The notes beneath the pieces were generated by a model. The model did not search any database. It saw only the letters and a program-made list of their open reading frames with translations, and had not been told where the DNA came from. This document shows, piece by piece, positions 1-10,220 of a DNA stretch of 64,000 nucleotides. Numbering within the stretch: position 1 is the first letter of the stretch; each line of letters begins with the position of its first letter. The position numbers and the translations under genes were made by a program. The DNA is taken from positions 198,701-262,700 of the forward strand of contig SJOL01008757.1 of assembly GCA_004794785.1 (NCBI GenBank), read 5' to 3'. The DNA is from Opisthorchis felineus (lineage: Eukaryota > Platyhelminthes > Trematoda > Opisthorchiida > Opisthorchiidae).

Positions 1-491
1 GCAGTGACTTAGGGCTATATCAACCCTGAATATCTTGCCGCTGCGGTCTCCGGATCGCCAGAGGTGCGCAGCCGGAAGCGGGTGGAGAGTGATGGTGCAA
101 TTAGCTCAGCCATTGTGGTGACATCCTGATTTCTCGCTTGTGGTACACAGCACACATCAATGTAAAGCGAGTCTACTGTGCAAGAGCAGCCCGCTGTCTT
201 GCTTGATTCACATGACGGACATAAAAGTAGCCTGATACATTGCGTGTCGAGGCTAGAAGATTGATTTTGAGCAGCCAGAGGATGTCAGCACAGGATGATG
301 CGCAGATGTTGCTGCCAAAACTAATGCACAACGAGTGGAGTCATTAGCTCTGCATTATCAGTCTACAGCGAGGGAGTTTTTAATGTGGTGGTAGAGGGGG
401 AGAAAAAGTATGTGATGGAGAATAAAGGAGGCACCGGCTGTTTCGTGTTCTCGCTTGTGCGCTCTGCCGTACGCAGCAAATAAGGCGACTA
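1..491 (-). mobile_element. RTE-like non-LTR retrotransposon, 5' end, truncated by the window edge
   Basis: On the minus strand the first 110 bases encode STRFRLRTSGDPE, a stretch typical of the N-terminal apurinic-type endonuclease of this retrotransposon group. The sequence from about 110 to 491 matches 34150-34533 of the larger element, with shared blocks such as GAGGATGTCAGC, GGGAGAAAAAGTAT and GCAGCAA(A/G)TAAGGCGACT. The similarity stops at the same place in both copies (after AAGGCGACT), which probably marks the true 5' end. The frame contains stops, so this copy is dead. The rest lies to the left of the window. Confidence 0.75.
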
Positions 492-2015
492 GGTTTGTAT
501 CGCTGTAGCCAACTCAGCTGCCCACGACCACCCTAATGGAGCATCCCTTTACGCGCGTGTTTGTAATGATTGGTAATGGTTGCCGGAATTCTAGTATCTG
601 AACACATAATCCAAATGCCCTCCGCAACTTAGAGAGTCTAACGGCTTCATTTCTTTTTGTGTCTGTTTGATGAAGGTCCCCTATATCTTCATGACCATCC
701 CTCTCCCAATGAGGTTTCTCTGCGTTGAAGGCTTACTTCATTTATCCTAGTAGCAAAGTCTGGTGTATTCCTGAAGCGAAGTACACGGTGCATATTGGAG
801 ATTATTTTTTATACCATCCGTGATTATGATGCTTTTTTGGTTATCTCATGGGTTTGTACGTCGAATACTGCTGCAAAATGGTCTGTGCTACACCGTTTCT
901 CTTATGTCGTGGTTTGTTCGTAATTTCACCATCCTGTTTCGGTCAGTTAAATGGCTCAATAGAACCAGTCCCATATTCTAGGGCGTCTTTCATCGTCATT
1001 TGCTCCGTGTAACTTCAATAATGTTAGGCACTCCAAACGGATTCATGCATGGAACAAGTACCATCAGCGGGCGGTAAGTGGACCAGTATTGCTGGGACGA
1101 CCAGGTGGACACAGTTTAAAGCTGAGAACAGTCTCGGTAAGCGTTTATATGGAATCACTTAATACCACTGTTCTCGGTTCTATTTGGGATCCCTAACCAA
1201 CTTTATTGCAAGATCGTCGAAGTTTCCACGAATCCTAATCCGTCCAAAAAGCAACAACTGCCATCTAGAAAGGAACATGCTCAACAGTCCGGAGTGGTGT
1301 CTTCTGTTCCAAAACCATTTTTCACTTAGATTCACCATTCCTCATTCCACTCGATTTACCCTATTGGCCATAATTGGTCACTTTTATAGCTGAGCAGCGT
1401 AGGTGACAAACTCATTTCACAAACATATGAGCTGTCAAGTGTATGTACGGTCAGATGAAGAGCTATTCATGCGAAAGCGGAGTAAATTTGTTCATTCCTC
1501 CCTCCGGAAAACATTACTGACCGTGTGTTAAGCCATTGCTCATTTATTTCACCCCAATACCTCATCAGCAAATCAATCGAAATTCATCTCGGCTTATTGC
1601 TGTTTATGAATTCGCGCTCAAAAAGCGAGCATGACCATCAGCTACTGTCGGACTTCGCGAAGGATTACAGGTTCGCATGCTGTTCTTGTTTGCTTTGGTG
1701 TTCGTTTTACCCTGTTCTTGTCACTACAAGCTGTCACTAACATCAGTGCGCACACTCTTTCCATTCCCTTCCTTGGGTTCACGCACACGTTGCGAGATCT
1801 GCGCTTCTATTCCACACCCACCACCGCCAAGTGGTTCTCATTCCCCTTTCACATCAGTTTTATGTTCAAGCTTCTTTGACTGAACGACTGACTGAATCAA
1901 CACAGAAGATCGATCACTGCATGTTCTTACTTGTACTTTTGCCTGTGTGGTCTCAGATTTTCATTTCGAATTAGGAGGCCTCATAAATGGTTTGCTTTCG
2001 ACATAAAAAGTGTGG
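492..2015. other. No gene recognised
   Basis: There are only short open frames with no recognisable domain. No repeat family was recognised. An upstream exon or the promoter of calcineurin A could be here, but I cannot show it. Confidence 0.5.
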
Positions 2016-2016
2016 G

Positions 2017-2175
2017 ACTATTGAGCTGGTTAAGGCGCTAACTCACCGACCGGATGGCCAGTGGTTCGAACCCACCATCTGTATCTCGACTGCTCCTGTC
2101 TAGGCTTGGGCACCTCGTGCTTTCTTCGGATGGCATGGCAGCTAGGAATTGAAACGTTGTTACAGGTGAAAGATT
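2017..2175 (+). repeat. tRNA-derived SINE, copy 1
   Basis: The head has an A-box-like stretch (GAGCTGGTTAAGG, about 2023) and a good B box (GGTTCGAACCC, 2063-2073). This is the spacing of an internal RNA polymerase III promoter. The body shares CTCGACTGCTCCTGTCTAGG and the GGCATGGCAGC block with the copies at 3.2, 25.8 and 59.4 kb. Confidence 0.8.
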
Positions 2176-2179
2176 ATAT

Positions 2180-3160
2180 ATCATTATGCGGCAATCACTC
2201 AAAATCCGCACACAACCCCGTACCACTTTCGCAACGTTTGGGGCTCATTACGTAGGCCTAGTCCCTGAACGGTAAGACAATCAATTCGTGACCTGAACAA
2301 AAATTGGGCTAAACGTTTGTTTTTTTTCGCTCATGTAAGTGTTGAAATTTTGGGGACTTGATACTCGGCGAAGTCCCTCATGGTCAGCAACATATTAATG
2401 CTCTTCCGCATAGTGTGGAGAGCACAGGCTACAGAAGAATATCTTACGCTATCGACTACGAGGAACTATACTGAGTCTCTATTTCGAAGACTTTTACCCC
2501 TTATGTGAACTCAAAGGGTCCTTTAATAACTGTATACTTTTACGCTCCCCATTAAATGCTTCTAGAGATGGTTCACCGTTCAACATACTTATTCTGATGA
2601 AGGGCTGCCAGGCAGAGCGTCATTGGGCATCTGTAAACCGTTAGGCTTATTTATTTTCCGAGCCAAGAAATTTGACGGTGTCTCCGCTGCAACGAAACCT
2701 GAGACGGAGAGCAGTGTCTTATAAACGGAAAAATGGGGTACCAGCTGCAGAAACTTTTGACAGGTATTTCACGTGATGGGCTACAGCAATTTATTTCCAG
2801 TCTTTCCCGTAGCCTACGCTAATGTCATTTTGAGCAACACTTCATTCTTTCCTGACTTTTGTTCACAGCGGCTGCTTGTTCGTGCACTCCACTATCAGTG
2901 CAGTTGGATCCAGTACGTAGTTGGATCGGTGACCACCGGGTGATCCAATTGGTGAGGTTTAACATCCGGAGGACGTCACATTTTAGGACATGTTAGTACA
3001 GCTGATTCACATTCCACCTGTGTCAAATAATCGGTCAGTCTAGCAAAATGGGATAAATTCTCTGTCTGTCCATGGGGTTCTGTGTTGATGGCTAATAATC
3101 TGGTACTCGTCCTTTCACAGCTTGGCACTTATCACCAACTTTTATCCTTCTGTTTTAGAG
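2180..3160. other. No gene recognised
   Basis: No open frame of interest and no repeat family was recognised between the two SINE copies. Confidence 0.5.
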
Positions 3161-3167
3161 TGAGCTC

Positions 3168-3350
3168 AAAATAGCCGAGTGGTTAAGGTGGGAATTTACT
3201 GTCCGGAAGGTCCGTGGTTCGAACTCAACCTCGGCACCCATATTGCTTTTGTCTAGGCTTGGGCAACCTGGCCGTATCCCAGGCCTAGCGCTTCCTTCGA
3301 GTGGCACGTCAGCTAGTCACCGAAAAGGTGTTGCAACTGAACGTTTCAGA
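3168..3350 (+). repeat. tRNA-derived SINE, copy 2
   Basis: This has the clearest head of the four: AGCCGAGTGGTTAAGG (from about 3172) is the D-arm pattern of class II tRNAs (Ser/Leu), followed by B box GGTTCGAAC (3216-3224). The body has TCTAGGCTTGGGCAACCTG, the GTATCCCAG block and CACCGAAAAGGTGTTGCAAC, shared with the copies at 25.8 and 59.4 kb. Confidence 0.85.
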
Positions 3351-4430
3351 TTTCTCCTAAGTTTCTGTAACCTTTTAGACCACCCGAAGTCATTATCCCG
3401 TACGGCCTCCCCATTACTCAAAATGGTTTTTTACCTGCTTATGACGAGAACGTTGCGTTGGTGGTCAGCAGTGCATGATAGGTCACACGGTTTATTTCGA
3501 ACGCAATATAGGCATTCAGCTGATGCGAGTTAGCATTGCTGGTTTTGATGACGATTATGGAGTATTCCCTCTAGGTTGTGAGCCCGAAATAAACAAGTGA
3601 ATGCTGCCGTGTTACAGCGTTGGTCGTAATGGGAGTATACTAATAATAATAATGGTAATAGTAATAGTAAAGTAACAATAATACAGTAAAATTATTCGAC
3701 ATCGTTTTTTAAAGATAAACTGAACTACTAATCAATGAACGGACCACACAGCTAGGCGAGACATAGGGTCGTTATGCAGAGCTGTGGGATTAACTGGAAG
3801 AAAACTACGTCAACAGACGCAGGATTACGATAGTGGAAGTTCTCGCAGGTAGCCGTAATTGGAACGAGTGTATGAGGTCACTTGTGTAGGATGACGAATA
3901 CTAGAAGTAACTCGTTGGAAAAAGTTGGAGAAAGCACAAAAGAGCTTAATTATTGCGGTTATCATCGAGACATTTCTTGTGACTTCAGGGCACCTAGAGA
4001 AATGTTTTAGAGACCACACAGAGAGGCAGTAATCCCCCTCAAGTAGTCGGTGAATGAAGCAGTTAAGCAGCAAATCGATTGGGTTAGGATGCAGGCAGTA
4101 ACAAAACAATGAATAAGTAATGGGTCTCATTTCTATAACGCAAGCTAGAAGCCGAACTCTTCTAAAGACAGCTTGAATGTGGAGGAACCAGCTATGATTA
4201 CATAACTGGACCATATTCGTGCGTGTTCAGGAGAGAGATACACTGGCTACTGAATTGGTCATTTTAACATTTTTTGGAGGTGAGAGGTAAGAAAACTTCT
4301 TGGAATTTCGGGAAATTCATGTTGGGAAAGCGTACATCTGAACAGCTAGCAACATTATCCACCACAGTTTGAAACTGCCGAGACGCTCCTCGCATAGGTT
4401 AGATACAGTCAAGCTGTTCATTTGTTCGTT
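3351..4430. other. No gene recognised; A/T-rich TAATAA stretch
   Basis: The stretch 3640-3690 is made of imperfect TAATAATAATGG/TAGTAA units. A 129-codon minus-strand open frame at 3825-4214 has no recognisable motif and is probably chance. Confidence 0.45.
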
Positions 4431-4437
4431 GAGCAAA

Positions 4438-4492
4438 GCAGTTTGGTTTCGAGCTTTTCATCACCGTTCGCAGTGGCATCGTCGGTGAGTTG
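4438..4492 (-). repeat. Decayed Penelope-type terminal motif (hammerhead-like), orphan
   Basis: Read on the minus strand it has CCGACGATGCCACTGCGAAC, then GGTGATGAAAA. It aligns with the minus-strand termini of the Penelope-like elements at 13.1 and 50.0 kb (CTGATGATGTCACC, loop, GGTGATGAAAC). The core is CCGACGA instead of CTGATGA, so it is a degenerate copy. No coding remnant was recognised next to it. Confidence 0.45.
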
Positions 4493-7420
4493 TCAGTGGA
4501 AGTGCCACTTCAGTAAAGTGGGACACTTCTGTGAGTAGCGATACTGTTTACAAACACAGCCTGGTTGACCCTTAGTCGTATGGAGGAATCTACTACATTG
4601 GTTGGGCTCAAAAAACCAGGTCGAAAAAGTCGGGCCCGTTTAGGTGACCAGAAACGAAACAGTAAGATCGGTTCAATCAAGTGTTATTGTGGACACAAAG
4701 TTGGGAATAAAGTCAAATAGTTTTGAAGCTGAAAGACCAGGCGTACTGGGGACGATCGAATAGTGACTACTTAATTGGTGGAAGTTGCATTGCAGAGTTG
4801 AGCAGCTGGTGCATTTCGCAAAATGTCTTTATCGGACATGTGTGGAACGGCACCAGTATGCTTCCACATGCCATAAACTCAGTCTGTGTTATGAAGGCTG
4901 GCAGAACGCGAAATAGATCATAATCCCTCGGATGGATGGCGCGACCGTCCAGCTCTCTTGGAGCATTATGAGAGGGCTTGGATAAGTGTACTATCTGTTG
5001 CTGGAGATCACCGCTGGGACTTGCATTTCATCCGAACGTTTGCACCTGAGTACAACAATCGAGCGGGTACGGTGTTTCTTGAAAGATGGACTTTTTCAAT
5101 GATTGGTTGCGTTGTAAAAAATAATAATCGTTGGCTTACGTGACACACTTTGGTTGCTAGCCGTTACCTCACTCCAAATGTTTCTTTATAAGAGTTCTTT
5201 TCGGCATAATCTAGTTTGTCTGCACCTTAGCTTCTCAAAAGACTTTCTTCGCCTATCTCAATGTTATTTTTAGTGTGACATCGATTCCAACTGAATTGCA
5301 TAGTGTACTCCAGAGATATGTTGTCAAACAGTCAATGAAATGTCTTATTTTTGATTCACTGTAAACCACATGGCATCACAGTTTGCGTTACCTGGCATCT
5401 GAAACTTGGTGGTCGACGTCATTTTTGGTAATGAACCTTCTGTGGAACCTCTTCACACCAGTGACACTGCGCCACTCTGAATCCCGCATACCTTTGTACC
5501 TCATGACCTTCGTAGCTTCTTGCCGCCTGGCGTTGGGCAGTTTTCAATGATTTCACTTACTGTGTTGCAGTACGATGCTGATGGTGCCTTCTTTGTGCGG
5601 ATTCTCTACAGTCGCCTATCCAGCCGTTAGCCCACCTGACTTCCGAACGAACTTGATGCGCGAGGTATTCAGCAAGTACGGAACAACCTGTACTTGAATT
5701 CAGTTGGTAAGCAGTTGTTGTTGCGTTGTCAAAGCAAAAACGAGCTCGTCTCAGAAGCATACCGTATTCAGCCACTGGAAGCGAGGAGTACAAAGAAGCC
5801 CTTAGCGATCTACTCCTTTAATAGAAACAAATATGATATTGACGTTATGGACAATTTGCTGAGGATCCACCCTTCTCGTAGTGTGACGTACCGGAAACCG
5901 TTGGTGGTGTGGCACTCAGTGCTCGGATATCTTATTAGCACGCAACTGGCGATAGCGTCATCCGTCAACAGTCCGTGATACATCTTATCAAGTAACTTGT
6001 TCACAGCTGTACACCGGGGCTTACCTGAAGCTAACCGATTCATGTTCGATTTGCGTACCATTCTATCGTGATTGACTTGGTTAATTTAGAATGTCGTTAT
6101 GGATTTTGACCTAATTAGGGATGTTTCCTCTCCCAACGCCTTTATTAGGAGCAGAGAAATCGGTTTTGACATCAACCATCGGAGCCATTAGCGCCCCCCC
6201 CCCCCCCCAAAAAAAAAAAGAATGTTTTCACCATTCCAAATGGTACAAACAAAAGTCCCACTGTATCTTTACATCACTAAGATCGAGTCCGTTTTCGAGG
6301 AGGAGTTTGAGGAGTTTGGCAAACAGACTTACATGAGCTTTTTATGGGCTACAGGATTGGTTTGGCTTGTTTGGGTAACTTACTGCTTTCTAGACCCATG
6401 CCCAGTTTGGCCACATTGACCAAATAGGACCGTTAGATATACGTCTTCCCCCGAAGTCGACAGATAAGTCAAGTGAAGGAGTTATCTGCAAACGGAACTA
6501 TGTATTGTACTTGGATGAACTCAGTCAGTCGTTTTTCAAACTTATTTTGTCGACCGTTTCCTACAATCTTCGGCTGCGCCCTCGGTCGTTCACAGATAAA
6601 CCAGACACGCTTTTCCCGACGCAACAGAACGAACCGGTAAATCTCTAGACGTGCGCAATGTTTGAAGCTTAGCTTTCCATGCAAACCTGTGCAAACATCC
6701 ATGCACACGTGCCGGCACACCTACCTCACGTGACGATCAATATGTTGATAGGTTTTTGCGATAGTTCCTAGCCTGTAGGTTTTCCAGCAGAAAATCCTTT
6801 CTGCCACGTTTGACGGGGCACAACACAACGTCAGTCAGACAGTTGATTTTGTTAGCACCTATTTATTGGGAGGATAGTGTGTAAATGAAACGATGGGACT
6901 GTTTCACAAAACAATAAAGCATACAAATCCATCGAATACATGTGACTTTTAAGACTCCCAGTGGCGTCCAGTTTCCTTTTGCTGCCTTAACCTTTATGGA
7001 ACACGCCTGTCTTGCACATGTTCATGTTGGTTTTATTGAAGTCACATGTTTTACTGAGCTCTTTGTCTCACTTGTGCCTCAATTCACCAAAGTTCCTCAC
7101 AGAAATCAGATTGTGCTTTTCGTAACTGAATTCATCGTGTCCTGGTTTGTCTTCAAAACATAGGCACTAAGATCTCCAATCCCTGGTTCAAATTTGGCTG
7201 GAGTGAAACCAGTGTCCCTTTCCAGTCGATAGGTCATTCACGTTTTGATTTAGTGATTCTTTGCGTATAATATTCCTGTTCTCAACGTTTTTAGTCCCCG
7301 GTGATTGTCTCCTCTTACAGAATCAGTCTCAATAATGTCACGCCTTTGTCCAATTCCCTCATTATAGTCAGCGTCCTTACAATGCACTGTTCAGTCGGAA
7401 ATGTTCCTAGGTTCTACGTT
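4493..7420. other. No gene recognised; poly-C/poly-A tract
   Basis: The only clear feature is a run of 15 C followed by 11 A at 6194-6219. The other open frames are short and without known motifs. Confidence 0.45.
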
Positions 7421-7439
7421 TGTCAAAGGTGTGTCGGCC

Positions 7440-7922
7440 TTAGGGAAATACACTCATTTGCATATCAGTTTGGTTTGGAGATTCACCTGGAATTCAGCTG
7501 AATCTCTCGTTTATGAGGCTTTTAAGCAACTGAATGTGCTGCACCAGGCCGCCTCATGTTTCAGTTGGTACGATATTCGAGATATCGCGATACCTTTATA
7601 GACGTAATACACTACTCATAAGGTTGCTGAAAACCCTTCGACAGCCCACGACTGGTTTCACCCTTCTTGGGGCTTAAAAATGTCATTAACGAGAGATTTA
7701 GCTGGGTTCCAGGTGAGTCTCCCATCTAAACCAAATTGGTATGCAAATGAGTGTATTTCGCTAATTTCGCGCAATTTGGGTTCAAGTAGAACATAAGGTT
7801 GACGAAAACTCGAGGATTGCGCCTACCTGAATAGCCACAGAATAGCCCACAGAAGGGCGAAACCGGTCGTCGGCTGTCAAAGAGTTTTCACCAACTTTAT
7901 GAGTAGTGTATTGCGTCTATAT
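7440..7922. repeat. Two interleaved inverted repeats (A-B-A'-B') with hammerhead-like motifs
   Basis: Segment A (7441-7500) is the reverse complement of A' (7699-7763); both contain ATGCAAATGAGTGTATTT or its near complement. Segment B (7600-7676) is the reverse complement of B' (7844-7922); both contain GAAGGG(T/C)GAAACC(A/G)GTCGT on one strand. The order A-B-A'-B' is what a tandem array folded back on itself would leave. The termini of Penelope-like elements behave this way (family knowledge). No coding remnant is attached. Confidence 0.75.
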
Positions 7923-9157
7923 ATGTGTCGGCCTTGTTACAATACAGTGAGGTGTTGTATGTTCACCGCATGTTCACTGATAAACTGGCCTATTCAAGGC
8001 GACGTTTCACGGTGACAGCGTTGTACATACTCGTGAAGTTAAAAACGACCTTGTTTCTAATCTGACTAAATGTGTAAAAGTTTCCAACAATGTTGACCTA
8101 CAAAAACCAAAAATGAACACTTGCAGTGCATACCTACCGTGCAACCCAAAGAAGCATGGGTGTTGATATACTGTCATGTTGCTCAAGCCCAGACAAAAAT
8201 AACAAAAAACCAGCGTTGTACTAAAAATGCACAACACCGGTCAATTGCTCCCTACAGTCCCGTTTGCATTAGGATTTTTCATTATTTTCATGTTGTTCCT
8301 ACTGTACATTGCTGACAAATGAAGTCATGTCTAGAGAATCACGTTTGCTGATCCTTTTGAACTTTACTCGTAAAGCGTACTGACCGACGTAAATAACCAA
8401 AGGAACTGTGCTGACGTGCTAGCGAGAGAACGAAAAACTGGGAACGCGTCGTCTAAAACTGCTTGTTTCTGGGTTCCGCTCTTATGGTGGTAAGTTTATG
8501 CAGTCTTGGATTTCAGGATACCAGCAATGTCTTGACGAGTCAACTGTGCAATAAGGACAACTTCGGCCCTGTTGGTGCTTCCCATCTGACAAAGTGATGT
8601 TTTGGCGATCTCACCTAGGTTAAATAATGATCCATACTACTGACCACGACAGTGTACTTATCGGTTCAGCTGGTGTCGAAATCTTTTTGATGCGTATTTG
8701 TTTATGGAGTGTACGGTTGATATTTGGCGTCATCAAATGCTCCAATCATTGGTTGTTTCAACAGAGTCATTTATTACTGTAAAGCATCGCCTCAAAATAA
8801 CTATTTATCAGTTAGCACACTCTATGTAGCGGCACAGTCACGAATGGAGCCAGCTTGTTGTAACTGACAGACTCGATAATACAGTATCTGGAACTGAATT
8901 GTGTCTTGACACCATATTTTGAACTCAATCAAAATACGTAACATTTTTGTAAACTCACAAGACTCTGTACGGCGTGATCCACTCTTTTCAACAAATTGTT
9001 TTCAAACGAGTCGTTTATTGTGGTCAGTGTTTTGATAGGAGTCACGAAATCCAAGATGTTTTTGCGGTCTGCTCAAGGTCTTCTATAATATGCATACTTT
9101 TTGTGATTGTTACTTGATTGTCAGTATAAATGCTTGGTTAATTCATTCCCTTTGCAG
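7923..9157. other. Region upstream of the first visible calcineurin exon; nothing recognised
   Basis: It ends in a good acceptor (pyrimidine tract, then AG at 9156-9157), so at least its right part is intron. No upstream exon was identified. Confidence 0.5.
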
Positions 9158-9358
9158 CCCTCCCAGCTCCGCCGACCAAGCTAATGCCCTCTGCTACAGT
9201 ATTCGACTCCAAAGGACGACCTCAACTTGATGTTCTCCGGCCACATCTGATTGCCGAGGGCCGATTAACGGAAGAGGCGATCCTTCGTATCATCAGCGAG
9301 ACGTCAGCTATTCTCCGTTCAGAAAAAACGATGATTGACCTTGAAGCGCCCATCACGG
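9158..9358 (+). CDS. PPP3C: Calcineurin A exon: N-terminal part before the metallophosphatase core
   Basis: The exon follows an acceptor ending ...CCCTTTGCAG and ends before the donor GTGAGC. Its first two bases (CC) finish a codon begun in an unseen upstream exon. It encodes 66 full codons, starting [16 protein letters not shown] and ending [10 protein letters not shown]. These match the human segment VPFPPSHRLTAKEVFD to LLDIDAPVT without a gap. The middle contains the [18 protein letters not shown] helix that precedes the catalytic core. The last base G is the first base of a Val codon completed in the next exon (phase 1). The ATG at 9184 is internal and is not the true start, because homology runs upstream of it to the acceptor. 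The gene's start codon must lie in an earlier exon, not recognised in 1-9157. Confidence 0.93.
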
Positions 9359-10074
9359 GTGAGCGTAAATACACATATATGGCGATTTCTATTGGATTGT
9401 TGTTTGTTTATTTTGTTTAATGTGCGGTCAGTTACGATGGCGCGAGAACGCTTGAGTATGACTGCTACTCCCTTGGCTGGGGACCGTTTGGGTCTTTGAC
9501 TTCAGACGTATCCAATAGAAACTTTTTGTTGTCCGGCCGTGTACCCTACACACGAGTAAAAAAACCCAAGATGAATACAGACACTAAAGCAGGCGCGTAA
9601 ATATCATCTGTTTGCCATCCTTTTTCACCTGTTTTGAAAACTATATTAATTCTGTAATTAGAATCGCTGACACCGGTCTTAGTTGGGCTCTTCATGCGGA
9701 TATGGAGGATCCGTTACGCGACCCTTTTAATTAACAATTCACTGGTTCGGCTTAGTCCCAACTGACTGCCTATCAGTTCATTTGAAGTTCCGGATACCAG
9801 GGGTTATGTTCGTTGGGCGTCTAGATTCTGATAGGCATATGTTGAGTTTGATGCTGCCAAAACCTTGATGCCAAGACCTTGAACTTATCATTCACCAGAG
9901 GTCCCAGGTTCTCAACCGTGGTTGCTCTGTTCATCCCTTTATGCATACTGTTCACAGCAGTGACCCTGCAACACCCTCTACTTCTAAGCGTCCACTTCAA
10001 AGCAAAAATGATAGTGATAACCTACTTTTTATTTCTTTCGCATGAACTGCACTTCAGAAAAGCCTGAAAAAAAT

Positions 10075-10220
10075 CGGTATATTTATTGCTGAGCAACACT
10101 TCGCTTTTGACACAAATGCTTCATCAGACCAAGTGTCTAAGTTGCATGGTTGGTCAAGTTTTAAGGCAGAGCAGAGAACCAGTCAGCGAGGCATCCCATT
10201 GATAGCAGGTTTAATCCGTG
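10075..10220 (-). repeat. Penelope-type 3' terminus with hammerhead-like motif, orphan
   Basis: On the minus strand it reads ACTTGG(T)CTGATGAAGC, then TTTGTGTCAAAAGCGAAG, then TTGCTCAGCAATAAAT. This aligns with the sequence just 3' of the plus-strand Penelope-like element (47405-47460). The similarity continues 5' (blocks CTGATTGGTCCTCTG and TTAAAAC-CGA/TGACCAA). Only the 3' end of an element survives here. The GAAG in place of GAAA breaks the hammerhead core. Confidence 0.6.

Noticed and set aside
3825..4214. A 129-codon open frame on the minus strand
   Set aside because: It shows no recognisable motif; reverse strand of unremarkable sequence.
1..9157. First coding exon of calcineurin A
   Set aside because: I looked for a start codon leading into a phase 1 donor after a DRVVKA-like peptide and found no convincing candidate.
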